From contig CBFDDF010000010.1 in assembly GCA_965603495.1 (NCBI GenBank), positions 38,281-102,280 on the forward strand: 64,000 bases of DNA. Direction: 5' to 3'. Below, one piece after another: positions 26,410-35,200 of this stretch. A program made the position numbers and the translations under genes. Origin of the DNA: Thiomicrorhabdus sp965603495 (GTDB taxonomy: Bacteria > Pseudomonadota > Gammaproteobacteria > Thiomicrospirales > Thiomicrospiraceae). The notes under the pieces were generated by a model. That model had not been told where the DNA came from. It saw nothing but the letters and a program-made list of their open reading frames with translations, and ran no database searches. Every line of letters starts with the position of its first letter. The stretch's first letter is position 1.

Positions 26410-26988
26410 TTAATCGTAACGTTCCAGTAATTTGGTTTGTAATGCGGTATAGCAGGGAAAGCTGTTGGTCAGCTCACTTTGATAGAGTATCAACTGGTCT
26501 ACAGTCAGTCTAGTATCGTGAGAATTTTGTAGATCAGAAGGGATTTGAAGGCTTTCTAGGTTAACAGCTTTGGGTATTTTACCCAAACTGATATGCGGTC
26601 TAAAAGCTTGCTTAGAACGGTTGAGCCCGAACGGCTTGAGTTGCTCTTCTATCTCTCTAACTAAACATTGTAATAACAGCGTATTTTGCAAACTGGCGAC
26701 AATCGTATGTGGGACGCGCGTGCTAGGAAACAGTCTAATGCCTTTAATTTCAGCCTCAAAGAAACTCATGCCCTCTGCAAACCACGCTTGCATGCTTGCC
26801 CCAATATCAGCCACCTTTTGTGGATCAACTTTGCTACCTAAAAACTGTAGGGTTAAGTGGTAGTTGCCCGCTGGAAACCAAATTATTTCCCTTCCCCAAG
26901 CCGTACTTTTTAAAGTTTGAACATGATTTTCTAAGTGTTGGGTTGTCTGCTGGTCTATGGGAATGGCGATAAAGGCACGCATTTTCAC
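26410..26988 (-). CDS. thpR: RNA 2',3'-cyclic phosphodiesterase (2H family, LigT-like)
   Basis: 192 residues. The two HxTx motifs of 2H phosphoesterases are visible: YHLTLQFLGS near 43 and FRPHISLGKI near 129 (the second with Ser in place of Thr). The N-terminal MRAFIAIPIDQQT is also typical. The family opens 2',3'-cyclic phosphates at RNA ends and ligates tRNA halves in vitro. The downstream nitroreductase is probably co-transcribed, with no functional link that I know of. Confidence 0.9.
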   Translation of the reverse strand: MKMRAFIAIPIDQQTTQHLENHVQTLKSTAWGREIIWFPAGNYHLTLQFLGSKVDPQKVADIGASMQAWFAEGMSFFEAEIKGIRLFPSTRVPHTIVASLQNTLLLQCLVREIEEQLKPFGLNRSKQAFRPHISLGKIPKAVNLESLQIPSDLQNSHDTRLTVDQLILYQSELTNSFPCYTALQTKLLERYD

Positions 26989-27316
26989 TCTCTATATTTT
27001 AATGTTTAAAACATTTTGGTCTCGTTCTTCAGTCAATTTTAACGGAGAATTTTAATGAAGTCAGGCCATTCAATTTTAAATTAAAGTCGTTGCATCAAAA
27101 AAAATGCTGAGAGAGGTGGGATTTTAATTGAGTTTCAAACCAAATGTAACGTACTCATTAAAACTTAAAATGACTGAAGTTAAGTTATTCACTTTTATTC
27201 TTGGAAACTTTGCGGGGAGTCCTTTAAATTTTAGGATGAGCAAGGTAAACTTCCCTGATATATATTATGTAATGGCGTTGCCATCAAATTCTTGAAAAAT
27301 CACAGAGAGTGTTTCC
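26989..27316. other. Divergent promoter region of thpR and acs
   Basis: No gene. A TATATATTATG stretch near 27257-27267 is a plausible -10 for acs; no CRP-like or other recognisable operator was seen by eye. Confidence 0.4.
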
Positions 27317-29269
27317 ATGTCTAAAATTGAATCTATCCTAACTGAAACTCGTGTTTTTGAACCTTCTGCTGAAACCCTAGCCAGTGTTGCAATTACACAA
27401 GATAAGCTGGATGAAATGTATGCGGCGGCTGCAAAAGATAATGTTGGCTTTTGGTCTGACTTAGCCCGTGAAAAACTTTCTTGGTCAAAACCATTTACAG
27501 TCGGTCTAGATGAATCAAACGCGCCGCATTATCAGTGGTTTACGGATGGTGAATTAAACGTTTCTTATAACTGTATTGATCGACATTTGGAAACCAAGAG
27601 CGATAAGTTAGCGATTATCTTTGAAGGTGATCAAGGTGATGTGGAGCGTTATACCTATAAAGAGTTACATGATCACGTTTGTCGTTTTGCCAATACGCTG
27701 ACAGCACAAGGCATTAAGAAAGGCGATCGCGTTATTATCTATATGCCAATGATCCCGCAAGCGGTGATTGCTATGCAAGCGTGTGCTCGTATTGGCGCAA
27801 TTCACTCAATTGTGTTTGGTGGTTTCTCTGCTGAAGCGCTTAAAGATCGTATAGAAGACGCTGGCGCTAAGCTCGTCATTACCACCAATGGTAGTCGTCG
27901 TGGCGGCAAAACAATTCCTCTTAAAGGTGCTGTGGATGAAGCGCTTGCAAAAGGTTGTGATAGTGTTAAGAAGGTCATTGTATATCGTCGAACAAATGAT
28001 GACGTGATGATGAAAGCAGGGCGTGATATTGATTGGTTTGAGGCTGAAGCGGGTATGAGTAACTATCATAATCCAGTTATGGTTGAGTCAGAGCACCCTC
28101 TATTTTTGCTATATACATCAGGTTCTACTGGTCAACCTAAGGGTGTGCAGCACAGTACAGGTGGCTATCTTTTAAATGCGCATGTCACCAATGAGTGGAT
28201 GTTTGATTTAAAAGACAGTGATGTCTTCTGGTGTACTGCGGATGTAGGCTGGATTACTGGGCACACTTATGTCGCTTACGGGCCTTTATCGGTCGGTGCT
28301 ACAATGTTAATGTTTGAAGGCGTGCCAACTTATCCTGACGCTGGACGTTTTTGGCAGGTCTGTCAAGATCACGGTGTTACCGTTTTCTATACGGCGCCAA
28401 CGGCGATTCGTGCTTTAATGAAGTTTGGTGCGGATTTACCGAATCAATATGACCTTTCTAAATTACGAATTTTGGGTACAGTCGGTGAGCCGATTAATCC
28501 TGAAGCTTGGATGTGGTATTACGAAGTCATCGGCGGCAGTCGTTGTCCGGTTATTGATACTTGGTGGCAGACAGAAACCGGTGCGCACATGATCGCGCCT
28601 TTCCCGATCACACCGCTTAAACCTGGTTCATGTACCAAGCCGTTGCCAGGGATTGAGGCCGCAATTTTAGATGAAGAAGGTAATGAGCTGGCTTCAGGTG
28701 ATGGTGGCTTGTTGGTCATTAAGAAGCCATGGCCTTCAATGATTCGTACTGTTTGGAACGATGATCAGCGTTATAAAGACACTTATTTTCCGCTAGAAGG
28801 CAATAACTACTATGTGGTTGGAGACAGCGCTCATAAAGATCTGGATGGTTATTTCTGGATTTTAGGCCGTATTGATGATGTCTTGAATGTTTCAGGGCAT
28901 CGTTTGGGAACGATGGAGATAGAATCGGCTTTGGTTTCTCATCCTTCAGTGGCAGAAGCGGCGATCGTAGGACGTCCGCATGATATTAAGGGTGAAGCGG
29001 TATCTGCATTTGTGGTCTTGAATGTCGATATTCCGGAAGGCAATGAACGTGAAGCATTAATTCTAGAATTACGTAATTGGGTTGCTAAAGAAATTGGTCC
29101 AATCGCTAAGCCTGATGAAATTCGTTTTGGAACGAACTTACCGAAAACACGTTCTGGTAAGATAATGCGACGTTTATTGAAAACGATTGCTAAAGGCGAA
29201 GAAATTACTCAGGATACTTCAACGCTTGAAGACCCAAGTATTTTGGAGCAGTTTCAAAACCAGAAATAA
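27317..29269 (+). CDS. acs: Acetyl-CoA synthetase
   Basis: 650 residues, the standard length. Adenylation motifs are LYTSGSTGQPKGVQH near 261, TWWQTETGAH near 415 and GRIDDVLNVSGHRLG near 515. The regulatory, reversibly acetylated lysine is K615 in TRSGKIMRR. It converts acetate, ATP and CoA to acetyl-CoA in two steps. The downstream yjcH-actP pair encodes acetate uptake. A strong terminator lies between, so the two units may have separate promoters. Suggests acetate scavenging even if the organism is otherwise autotrophic. Confidence 0.97.
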   Translation: MSKIESILTETRVFEPSAETLASVAITQDKLDEMYAAAAKDNVGFWSDLAREKLSWSKPFTVGLDESNAPHYQWFTDGELNVSYNCIDRHLETKSDKLAIIFEGDQGDVERYTYKELHDHVCRFANTLTAQGIKKGDRVIIYMPMIPQAVIAMQACARIGAIHSIVFGGFSAEALKDRIEDAGAKLVITTNGSRRGGKTIPLKGAVDEALAKGCDSVKKVIVYRRTNDDVMMKAGRDIDWFEAEAGMSNYHNPVMVESEHPLFLLYTSGSTGQPKGVQHSTGGYLLNAHVTNEWMFDLKDSDVFWCTADVGWITGHTYVAYGPLSVGATMLMFEGVPTYPDAGRFWQVCQDHGVTVFYTAPTAIRALMKFGADLPNQYDLSKLRILGTVGEPINPEAWMWYYEVIGGSRCPVIDTWWQTETGAHMIAPFPITPLKPGSCTKPLPGIEAAILDEEGNELASGDGGLLVIKKPWPSMIRTVWNDDQRYKDTYFPLEGNNYYVVGDSAHKDLDGYFWILGRIDDVLNVSGHRLGTMEIESALVSHPSVAEAAIVGRPHDIKGEAVSAFVVLNVDIPEGNEREALILELRNWVAKEIGPIAKPDEIRFGTNLPKTRSGKIMRRLLKTIAKGEEITQDTSTLEDPSILEQFQNQK

Positions 29270-29335
29270 ACTCGTTTTGAAAAGACCTTCATGCGCTTGT
29301 TAAGCGAATGTGGTTTAACTCAGTTGCTATCGATA

Positions 29336-29377
29336 AAGCCCTATTTGACCAGGCCTGGTCAAATAGGGCTTTTTTTA
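29336..29377 (+). terminator. acs terminator built on the iterated palindrome
   Basis: A perfect 36-bp inverted repeat (29336-29371) with arms AAGCCCTATTTGACCAGG and its complement, followed by TTTTTT. The centre is GACCAGGCCTGGTC. Confidence 0.88.
29348..29359. repeat. Iterated palindrome, exact copy in acs terminator stem
   Basis: ACCAGGCCTGGT, 12/12, within the 36-bp inverted repeat after acs. Confidence 0.92.
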
Positions 29378-29511
29378 TATATTTTTTATGGATTTGTGGC
29401 TCTTTGAAATAAAGAGGTTATAAGTTTTTAATTCGATAACGCTATGAAAAAATAGACATAATTTTGCACGGAAAATCATTAGATATGACTCATAAATTTT
29501 TGTAATGCTTC

Positions 29512-29526
29512 ATAAGTAATACTTAT
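29512..29526. promoter_or_regulatory. 15-bp perfect inverted repeat upstream of yjcH-actP
   Basis: ATAAGTA-A-TACTTAT in the 425-bp acs-yjcH gap. It could be an operator, for instance for a LuxR-type response regulator of acetate genes, but that is a guess. A second weak stem (ATGGCT ... AGCCAT) follows at 29556-29582. Confidence 0.4.
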
Positions 29527-29694
29527 TGTCACTTAAGGGACGAAACCCTGATAATGGCTAGGTTTATCGCTATTAAAGCCATAAGAAAAGTAGTGTATTC
29601 TATTGCTCTGTACCAAATTAAGGTTTGATTAGAACCTTGGTTAGGGTAAGTAATATTATGCCATTTCAGAATATCTCAACCGAGGAGAGATACA

Positions 29695-30000
29695 TTGGAT
29701 CAAGCTAAGATAGAGAAGATTAAAAGTCTTCCTGAATATCAGCAGTTAGTAAAAGAGCGTTCCAGCTTAGCCTGGAACTTATCGATTGCCGTACTGGTGG
29801 TTTATTACGGGTATATTATGCTGTTAGCATTTAACCCAGAGTTCTTCACGACAATTGTCAGTGGAGAGTATGTTTCAATCGGTTTCCCTATTGGGGTTGC
29901 CATTATTGTGTTTTCTTTTTTATTAACGGGTTATTACGTTAAGAAAGCGAATGACGATTTTGACGAGCTGACTGCTAAAATTAAGAAAGAGGTTGAATGA
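29695..30000 (+). CDS. yjcH: DUF485 membrane protein YjcH
   Basis: 101 residues starting at TTG, with GAGGAGAG 6 bp upstream. Two membrane helices (about 25-47 and 58-80) lie in the DUF485 pattern: LPEYQQLVKERSSLAW at the start and YYVKKANDDFDELT at the end. The gene always travels with actP and here overlaps it by 4 nt. Its role in acetate uptake is accessory and not well defined. Confidence 0.9.
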   Translation: MDQAKIEKIKSLPEYQQLVKERSSLAWNLSIAVLVVYYGYIMLLAFNPEFFTTIVSGEYVSIGFPIGVAIIVFSFLLTGYYVKKANDDFDELTAKIKKEVE

Positions 30001-31655
30001 TGAACTCACTTTTCAAAACATTATTTAGCTTTATGCTGTTGGCTTTATTGCCAATGGTTGCAATGGCTGCAGGTACGATTGATTCTGATGGTACTAAGGT
30101 CGCAACGAACTGGCCTGCAATTTCGATGTTTGTCGCATTTGTTGGTCTAACCATCTATATCACTTATTGGGCGGCAAAGCGTACTAAGTCGGCTAAGGAT
30201 TTTTATGCAGCGGGTGGTGGTATTACCGGTTTGCAAAACGGTCTAGCGATTGCAGGTGACTATATGTCAGCGGCATCGTTCTTGGGTATTACAGGTATGG
30301 TTTACCTAAAAGGTTACGATGGTTTGATTTTTGCCATTGGTTTCTTGGTAGGTTGGCCGATTATCTTATTCATGATGTCAGAGCGTCTACGTAACTTAGG
30401 TAAATACACTTTTACTGATGTTGCAGCGTACCGTTTTAAGCAAACACCTGTTCGTGTGTTAGCGGCTTTCGGTAGTATTGCCGTGGTTATCCTTTATCTG
30501 ATTGCTCAGATGGTGGGTGCTGGTAAGTTGATTGAATTACTATTCGGTTTGGACTTTGACTACGCGGTTGTCATGGTAGGTATACTAATCATCGCTTATG
30601 TTACTTTTGGTGGCATGTTGGCAACGACTTGGGTACAGATCATTAAAGCAATTCTATTGCTTTCTGGTGCAACCTTTATCGCAGTTGCGGTAATGTACCA
30701 AATGGACTTCAGCTTCGATATGTTGTTTAAGACAGCGGTTGAGAAGCGTGATGGTGATATGAGTATCCTGTTCTCTGGTGGGTTTGTTTCTGATCCTATC
30801 AATGCGATTTCTTTAGGTATTGCCCTAATGTTTGGTACAGCTGGTCTACCGCATATTCTTATGCGATTCTTCACTGTTCCTGATGCTAAAGAGGCGCGTA
30901 AGTCAGTATTCTATGCGACTGGTTTTATCGGTTACTTCTATATCCTAGCATTCATTATCGGTTTTGGAGCTGTTGCTCTAATCGTCGGTGGAGAGTTCTT
31001 TGCTGATGGTAAGCTGATTGGTGGTAATAACATGGCTGCGATTCACTTATCAAATGTGATTGGTGGTGATTACTTCCTAGGCTTTATCTCTGCGGTCGCG
31101 TTTGCAACGATTTTAGCGGTTGTTTCTGGTTTAACCCTTGCGGGTGCGTCAGCAATTTCTCATGATATCTATGCAAATGTTATCAACAAGAATGCAACAG
31201 AAGAACAAGAAACTAAAGTAGCGCGTTACGCAACAATCGTAATCGGTGCTTTGGCGATTATCTTCGGTATTGGTTTTAAAGACCAAAACATCGCGTTCGT
31301 AGTTGCCTTGGCATTCACGATTGCTGCTTCTGCTAACTTCCCAGTCTTGATTATGTCGATGTACTGGAAAAACATGACCACACGTGGTGCGGTTATTGGG
31401 GGTTGGTTAGGTCTAAGCTCAGCGGTTATTATGGTGTTGTTAGGGCCTGTAGTTTGGACGCAAATCCTAGATATGGGTGCTGCAATTGTTCCTTATAAGT
31501 TCCCAGCTTTATTCACTGTTACGATTGCGTTTGTCGGTATTTGGTTCTTCTCAATTACAGATAAATCAGCTCGTGCAGCGGAAGATAAAGAAGGCTTTGA
31601 AGCTCAGTTCATCCGTTCTCAAACGGGAATTGGTGCAGAAGGTTCTTCTCATTAA
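29997..31655 (+). CDS. actP: Cation/acetate symporter ActP
   Basis: 552 residues with about 13-14 membrane helices of the sodium:solute symporter family. The N-terminal MLLALLPMVAMAAG looks like a cleavable or first signal-anchor segment, as in E. coli ActP. Family motifs include AKDFYAAGGGITGLQNGLAIAGDYMSAASFLG (about 63-94) and GLTLAGASAISHDIYANV. Two adjacent ATGs (29997 and 30000) are possible starts. It imports acetate for Acs, encoded upstream. Confidence 0.95.
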   Translation: MMNSLFKTLFSFMLLALLPMVAMAAGTIDSDGTKVATNWPAISMFVAFVGLTIYITYWAAKRTKSAKDFYAAGGGITGLQNGLAIAGDYMSAASFLGITGMVYLKGYDGLIFAIGFLVGWPIILFMMSERLRNLGKYTFTDVAAYRFKQTPVRVLAAFGSIAVVILYLIAQMVGAGKLIELLFGLDFDYAVVMVGILIIAYVTFGGMLATTWVQIIKAILLLSGATFIAVAVMYQMDFSFDMLFKTAVEKRDGDMSILFSGGFVSDPINAISLGIALMFGTAGLPHILMRFFTVPDAKEARKSVFYATGFIGYFYILAFIIGFGAVALIVGGEFFADGKLIGGNNMAAIHLSNVIGGDYFLGFISAVAFATILAVVSGLTLAGASAISHDIYANVINKNATEEQETKVARYATIVIGALAIIFGIGFKDQNIAFVVALAFTIAASANFPVLIMSMYWKNMTTRGAVIGGWLGLSSAVIMVLLGPVVWTQILDMGAAIVPYKFPALFTVTIAFVGIWFFSITDKSARAAEDKEGFEAQFIRSQTGIGAEGSSH

Positions 31656-31722
31656 TATGTTGTAAGGTGTTGAGAATGATTATTTATTCTTAAGCCTGAA
31701 TAGCTTTCAAAGCGATTCAAAT

Positions 31723-31759
31723 AAAAAGGGACGGTTACTTTGTAACCGTCCCTTTTTTT
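31723..31759 (+). terminator. Terminator of yjcH-actP
   Basis: Stem AAAAGGGACGGTTAC / GTAACCGTCCCTTTT with a 3-nt loop and a T-run. Confidence 0.93.
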
Positions 31760-31807
31760 ATGTGTAAAATAAATAAATAATTCATTTCCAACTAATGAGT
31801 AGAGTTC

Positions 31808-33808
31808 ATGGCGATAGAGCAGCAAGCAGATTTTTTACAACAGATTCCTCCTTTTGGGTTGATTGATATCAAGGGGCTCAGGCAAGCAGCACTGAGTATG
31901 GATGTTGTCTATTTGCCCGCGGGGGCGTTAGTTCCACTGGTGGCGAGCGTAACTCTTACTGAGCAAGGTTCGGAGTCTGTAATGCCAGCATATTTATACT
32001 TTGTTATTAAGGGCATAATTGCTGAAGAATCACAGGGTTTGGTGGTCGGGAGATACAGTGTTCGTGGATATTTTGGTGAGCGGAATATTCTATTAACCAA
32101 GCAGCTAACATCTAAGTTGACATCACAGAAGTCAGTGGCTAAAGATTCTTCTTTTAAGGTATTGGAAGAAGCGATTTTGTATCGGATGCCTGCTGTAGCC
32201 TTTTTGGAGCTGTTTAATAAATACGATGATTTTCAACAGCATTTTAATAGTAATATCGTCGAAAAACTGAACGCATTACATAATACGGTACAAACAACGA
32301 CTTCAACAGAAGTGATGATGGATACAGTTTGTTCGGCACCTATTCAGCCATTGGTGATTGTGTCGGATGTTGAAACCTTACAGGCTGCTGTTCAGAAAAT
32401 GGTTGAGTCTAAAACCGATGCCTGTGTCGTGGCTTTAAATTCAAATACTTTGGATGATCCTCAGAAGAGTGGCAATCATATCAATGAAGTTGAATATGGC
32501 ATTGTGACATCAACGGATATTCTCAAGTTGATTGCATCAGGAAACACTGAATTATTGCAACAGGACTTCGCAACGTCGGGTTTAGCGAATAGTCCATTGT
32601 TAACGGTACATGAGTTTGATTACCTGTTTAATGCCTTGCTGAAAATGACGCGTTTTCAGATAGATCGCTTGGTCGTCAGGAGTGATGCAGGTTTGGTTGG
32701 TTTTTTGCAGCTCAAGGATTTGATGAGTCTGTTTGCCAATCAATCTGGTTTAGCTTTATTGAAGGTGGATCAGGCCGTATCTGTCAATGATTTACAAGCA
32801 GTTGCTAAGCAAGTCGATCAGCTGGTTGAGAACTTAAATCGTAAAGGGATTAAAACCCATTACATTGCTAAGTTAGTCAATGAGTTGCATCGCAAAATAA
32901 TTCAAAAACTGGTGGACTTACTTTTGCCAGAAGTATTGCAATCAAAAGTCTGTTTGATTGTGATGGGTAGTGAAGGGCGTGCTGAACAAGTGGTTCGGAC
33001 AGATCAAGACAATGCATTGATGTTTGCTGATGATTTGTCGGAGCAAGCGCAGAAACAATTAGCTGAGTTTGCGGATTCTTTTATCCAGGCGATGGTTGCA
33101 ATAGGCTTTCCTATCTGTCCTGGTAATATTATGCTTTCCAATCCCTTGTGGCGTCAATCGGTGAGTCATTTTTCGGCACAGGTGCGAGGGTGGTTTGATC
33201 AGCCAAGTCATGATAGTTTTATGCATATCGCGATTTTATTTGATGCCGAAGCTATTTATGGGGATGCGGATTGGTTGTTAGCGGTCAAACACAAGTTGCA
33301 GCAGCGCATGACGGATAATCCAATCTTCTTAAGGCATTTCGCCAAGGCGGTGGTTCAGTTTGAAACACCCGTCAGTTTTTTCGGCGGTCTACGCACTGAA
33401 AAAACGTCTGGTACGGAGTGTATAGAAATTAAAAAAGGGGGTATTTTTCCAATTGTCCATGGTGTTCGTTGTTATGCCTTAGAAAAGAAAATACAACCGA
33501 CTAATACACATTGGCGAATTAAAGCGTTGATGGATTTAGGCGTGTTTGAAGAAAGTTTTGGCATTGAATTGGGTGAGACACTTAACTTCTTAAACACTTT
33601 ACGTTTGGAGTCGATGTTAAGCCAGATCAATCATCTTGATGCTGAAGCAGGTGAAGCTATTAGTAATAATAGTGTTGTGCCAAATAATTATATCGATATT
33701 AGTAATTTATCACATCTACAGCAAGATTTACTCAAACAGTCTTTGGTCGTTGTTGAGGCTTTTAAAAAGCGTGTAGCTCAGCATTTTAAATTACATGAGG
33801 TCCTGTAA
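31808..33808 (+). CDS. Cyclic nucleotide-binding / CBS / DUF294 nucleotidyltransferase-like protein
   Basis: 666 residues. A cyclic-nucleotide-binding-like beta barrel (about 10-140) is followed by a CBS pair (about 175-320, EVEYGIVTSTDILKLIA and VVRSDAGLVGFLQLKDLM). Next is a DUF294 nucleotidyltransferase fold with GSEGRAEQVVRTDQDNAL near 385, where the GS and DxD metal-site residues are retained, and a C-terminal helical DUF294_C domain. The gene typically sits beside actP and a DnaQ-like exonuclease. It abuts the exonuclease gene with 0 nt between. Function is not established; signalling control of acetate uptake is an inference from location. Confidence 0.88.
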   Translation: MAIEQQADFLQQIPPFGLIDIKGLRQAALSMDVVYLPAGALVPLVASVTLTEQGSESVMPAYLYFVIKGIIAEESQGLVVGRYSVRGYFGERNILLTKQLTSKLTSQKSVAKDSSFKVLEEAILYRMPAVAFLELFNKYDDFQQHFNSNIVEKLNALHNTVQTTTSTEVMMDTVCSAPIQPLVIVSDVETLQAAVQKMVESKTDACVVALNSNTLDDPQKSGNHINEVEYGIVTSTDILKLIASGNTELLQQDFATSGLANSPLLTVHEFDYLFNALLKMTRFQIDRLVVRSDAGLVGFLQLKDLMSLFANQSGLALLKVDQAVSVNDLQAVAKQVDQLVENLNRKGIKTHYIAKLVNELHRKIIQKLVDLLLPEVLQSKVCLIVMGSEGRAEQVVRTDQDNALMFADDLSEQAQKQLAEFADSFIQAMVAIGFPICPGNIMLSNPLWRQSVSHFSAQVRGWFDQPSHDSFMHIAILFDAEAIYGDADWLLAVKHKLQQRMTDNPIFLRHFAKAVVQFETPVSFFGGLRTEKTSGTECIEIKKGGIFPIVHGVRCYALEKKIQPTNTHWRIKALMDLGVFEESFGIELGETLNFLNTLRLESMLSQINHLDAEAGEAISNNSVVPNNYIDISNLSHLQQDLLKQSLVVVEAFKKRVAQHFKLHEVL

Positions 33809-34471
33809 ATGTTGACTGGGATAAAGTCCTTTTTATTAAATCGCCAAAAGCGCAAGTTAAAAGAGACTCGATTTGATTTTCTCTATGATGAGGAAGTACC
33901 AGGTTCTTATGTTTGCTTTGATTGTGAAACCACGGGTCTAGATCCTAAAAAAGATAAGATAGTGTCGTTGAGTGCGATTAAGATAGAAGGTAGTCAAATA
34001 TTAACCAGTCAAAGTTTGAATTTATTAATAGAGCAAGATGCTCTGATAACGCCTGGCAGTATTGTGGTGCATCACATCCGCAATATCGATGTGATTGAAA
34101 GTGAGTCCAGCTCAGTAAGGCTAATGACTGAAAAGCAAGCAATTGAAGCGTTTTTACATTTTATAAAGGGCTCGATTCTAGTGGGTTACTATTTAGAGTT
34201 TGATGTAGCCATGGTGAATCAGGTTATTAAGTCTTGGCTGGGCGTTACTTTACCGAATAGACAGATTGAAGTATCTGCGCTCTTTTATGATTGGGTTGTG
34301 CGGCTTGCGAAGCGCAATGGTCAACAAGGTCTGCAGCAGATGGATATCGACTTAACCTTTGATAATATTTTGCAACAACTCAGTTTACCTAATGTTGGTC
34401 AGCATGATGCGTTTAGTGATGCGCTAATGACTGCTTTGATTTTTGTTAAATTACAACAAGATAGCATTTAG
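33809..34471 (+). CDS. DEDDh 3'-5' exonuclease (DnaQ-like)
   Basis: 220 residues. The four acidic residues and the histidine of the DEDDh family are readable: FDCETTGLDP near 39, GYYLEFDVAMVN near 131, and QHDAFSDAL near 200 with H and D. The N-terminal 25 residues are basic (LLNRQKRKLKETRF). It starts right after the DUF294 gene stop, so the pair is co-translated. It is not DnaQ itself, which would carry a polymerase-binding tail. Substrate unknown. Confidence 0.88.
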   Translation: MLTGIKSFLLNRQKRKLKETRFDFLYDEEVPGSYVCFDCETTGLDPKKDKIVSLSAIKIEGSQILTSQSLNLLIEQDALITPGSIVVHHIRNIDVIESESSSVRLMTEKQAIEAFLHFIKGSILVGYYLEFDVAMVNQVIKSWLGVTLPNRQIEVSALFYDWVVRLAKRNGQQGLQQMDIDLTFDNILQQLSLPNVGQHDAFSDALMTALIFVKLQQDSI

Positions 34472-34510
34472 CGTTACGCGGGTTGCTAGAATAAATAAAG
34501 CTACATAGCC

Positions 34511-34538
34511 TTGACAAAATGACGAATTTGGGTATACT
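34511..34538 (+). promoter_or_regulatory. Strong sigma-70 promoter of the rimP-nusA-infB operon
   Basis: TTGACA (34511-34516) and TATACT (34533-34538), spacer 16 bp. Transcription would start near 34545 and run into a structured leader before rimP. Confidence 0.8.
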
Positions 34539-34544
34539 TTCCTC

Positions 34545-34636
34545 AGCTTTTTTAAAAAAAATTATTGAGGGCGGTTCTGAAGGTTCGAACCGCGGCTCAA
34601 ATTTTAAAAAAACCCCGTCTTTACGGGGTTTTTTGT
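34545..34636 (+). ncRNA. Structured leader / possible small RNA ahead of rimP
   Basis: About 92 nt from the predicted start to a terminator. It contains a stem GCGGTTC / GAACCGC (34571-34577 with 34587-34593, outer TGAG/CTCA pairs) and then a terminator hairpin. No reading frame or full tRNA is visible. It may be an attenuator or a released small RNA; the start point is predicted, not seen. Confidence 0.45.
34607..34636 (+). terminator. Terminator hairpin inside the rimP leader
   Basis: Stem AAAACCCCGT / ACGGGGTTTT with loop CTTT, then TT. It lies between the promoter and the rimP start. Confidence 0.8.
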
Positions 34637-34684
34637 TATTTAAATCCAGAAAATCTTTTCTGGAAATGCAGTGGAAGTAATCTT

Positions 34685-35140
34685 TTGAATTTAGAAGAAA
34701 AATTAGAAAACCTGTTAAAACCAACGATTGAATCAATGGGCTTCGAATTGTGGGGCTTTGAATACCTACCTGCAGGTCGTCATTCGATTTTAAGAGTCTT
34801 TGTTGAAAAGTCAGATATGGGTATTACGGTAGATGATTGTGCCGCAGTAAGTCGTCAGGTCAGTGCGATTATGGATGTCGAAGACCCAATCAGTAGTGCT
34901 TATATGCTGGAAGTATCCTCACCAGGAATGGATCGATTATTATTTAAGCCAGAGCAGTATAAGCTCTATCTTAATAAGCCTATTCAGGTCAGAACCGCAG
35001 TCGGAGTACTGGGTCGAAGAAAGTTTAAAGGCCCTTTGGTTTTGGTGAACGACACCATGATAGGTATTGAGATAGATGGCGAGTTGTATGAGATCGCCTA
35101 TGACATCATTGACAAGGCCAATGTGGTCGCAGAATTTTAA
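34685..35140 (+). CDS. rimP: Ribosome maturation factor RimP
   Basis: 151 residues from a TTG at 34685. A GGAAG lies about 8 bp upstream, and the protein then begins LNLEEKLENLLKPTIESMGFELWG, as the family does; the longer frame upstream runs back through the leader terminator. RimP_N has VFVEKSDMGITVDDCAAVSRQVS, and the C-terminal SH3-like domain has YEIAYDIIDKANVV. It helps assemble the 30S subunit. First gene of the operon rimP-nusA-infB, as in other gammaproteobacteria. Confidence 0.93.
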   Translation: MNLEEKLENLLKPTIESMGFELWGFEYLPAGRHSILRVFVEKSDMGITVDDCAAVSRQVSAIMDVEDPISSAYMLEVSSPGMDRLLFKPEQYKLYLNKPIQVRTAVGVLGRRKFKGPLVLVNDTMIGIEIDGELYEIAYDIIDKANVVAEF

Positions 35141-35200
35141 TCGGGTTCGTTGATTCGAATTCGTTTTTGTAATAGATTATAGAAATTAGGACGTTGACAG

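Noticed and set aside
34571..34593. tRNA-like GGTTCGAACC in the rimP leader
   Set aside because: Only a T-arm-like hairpin; no acceptor, D or anticodon arms can be formed around it.
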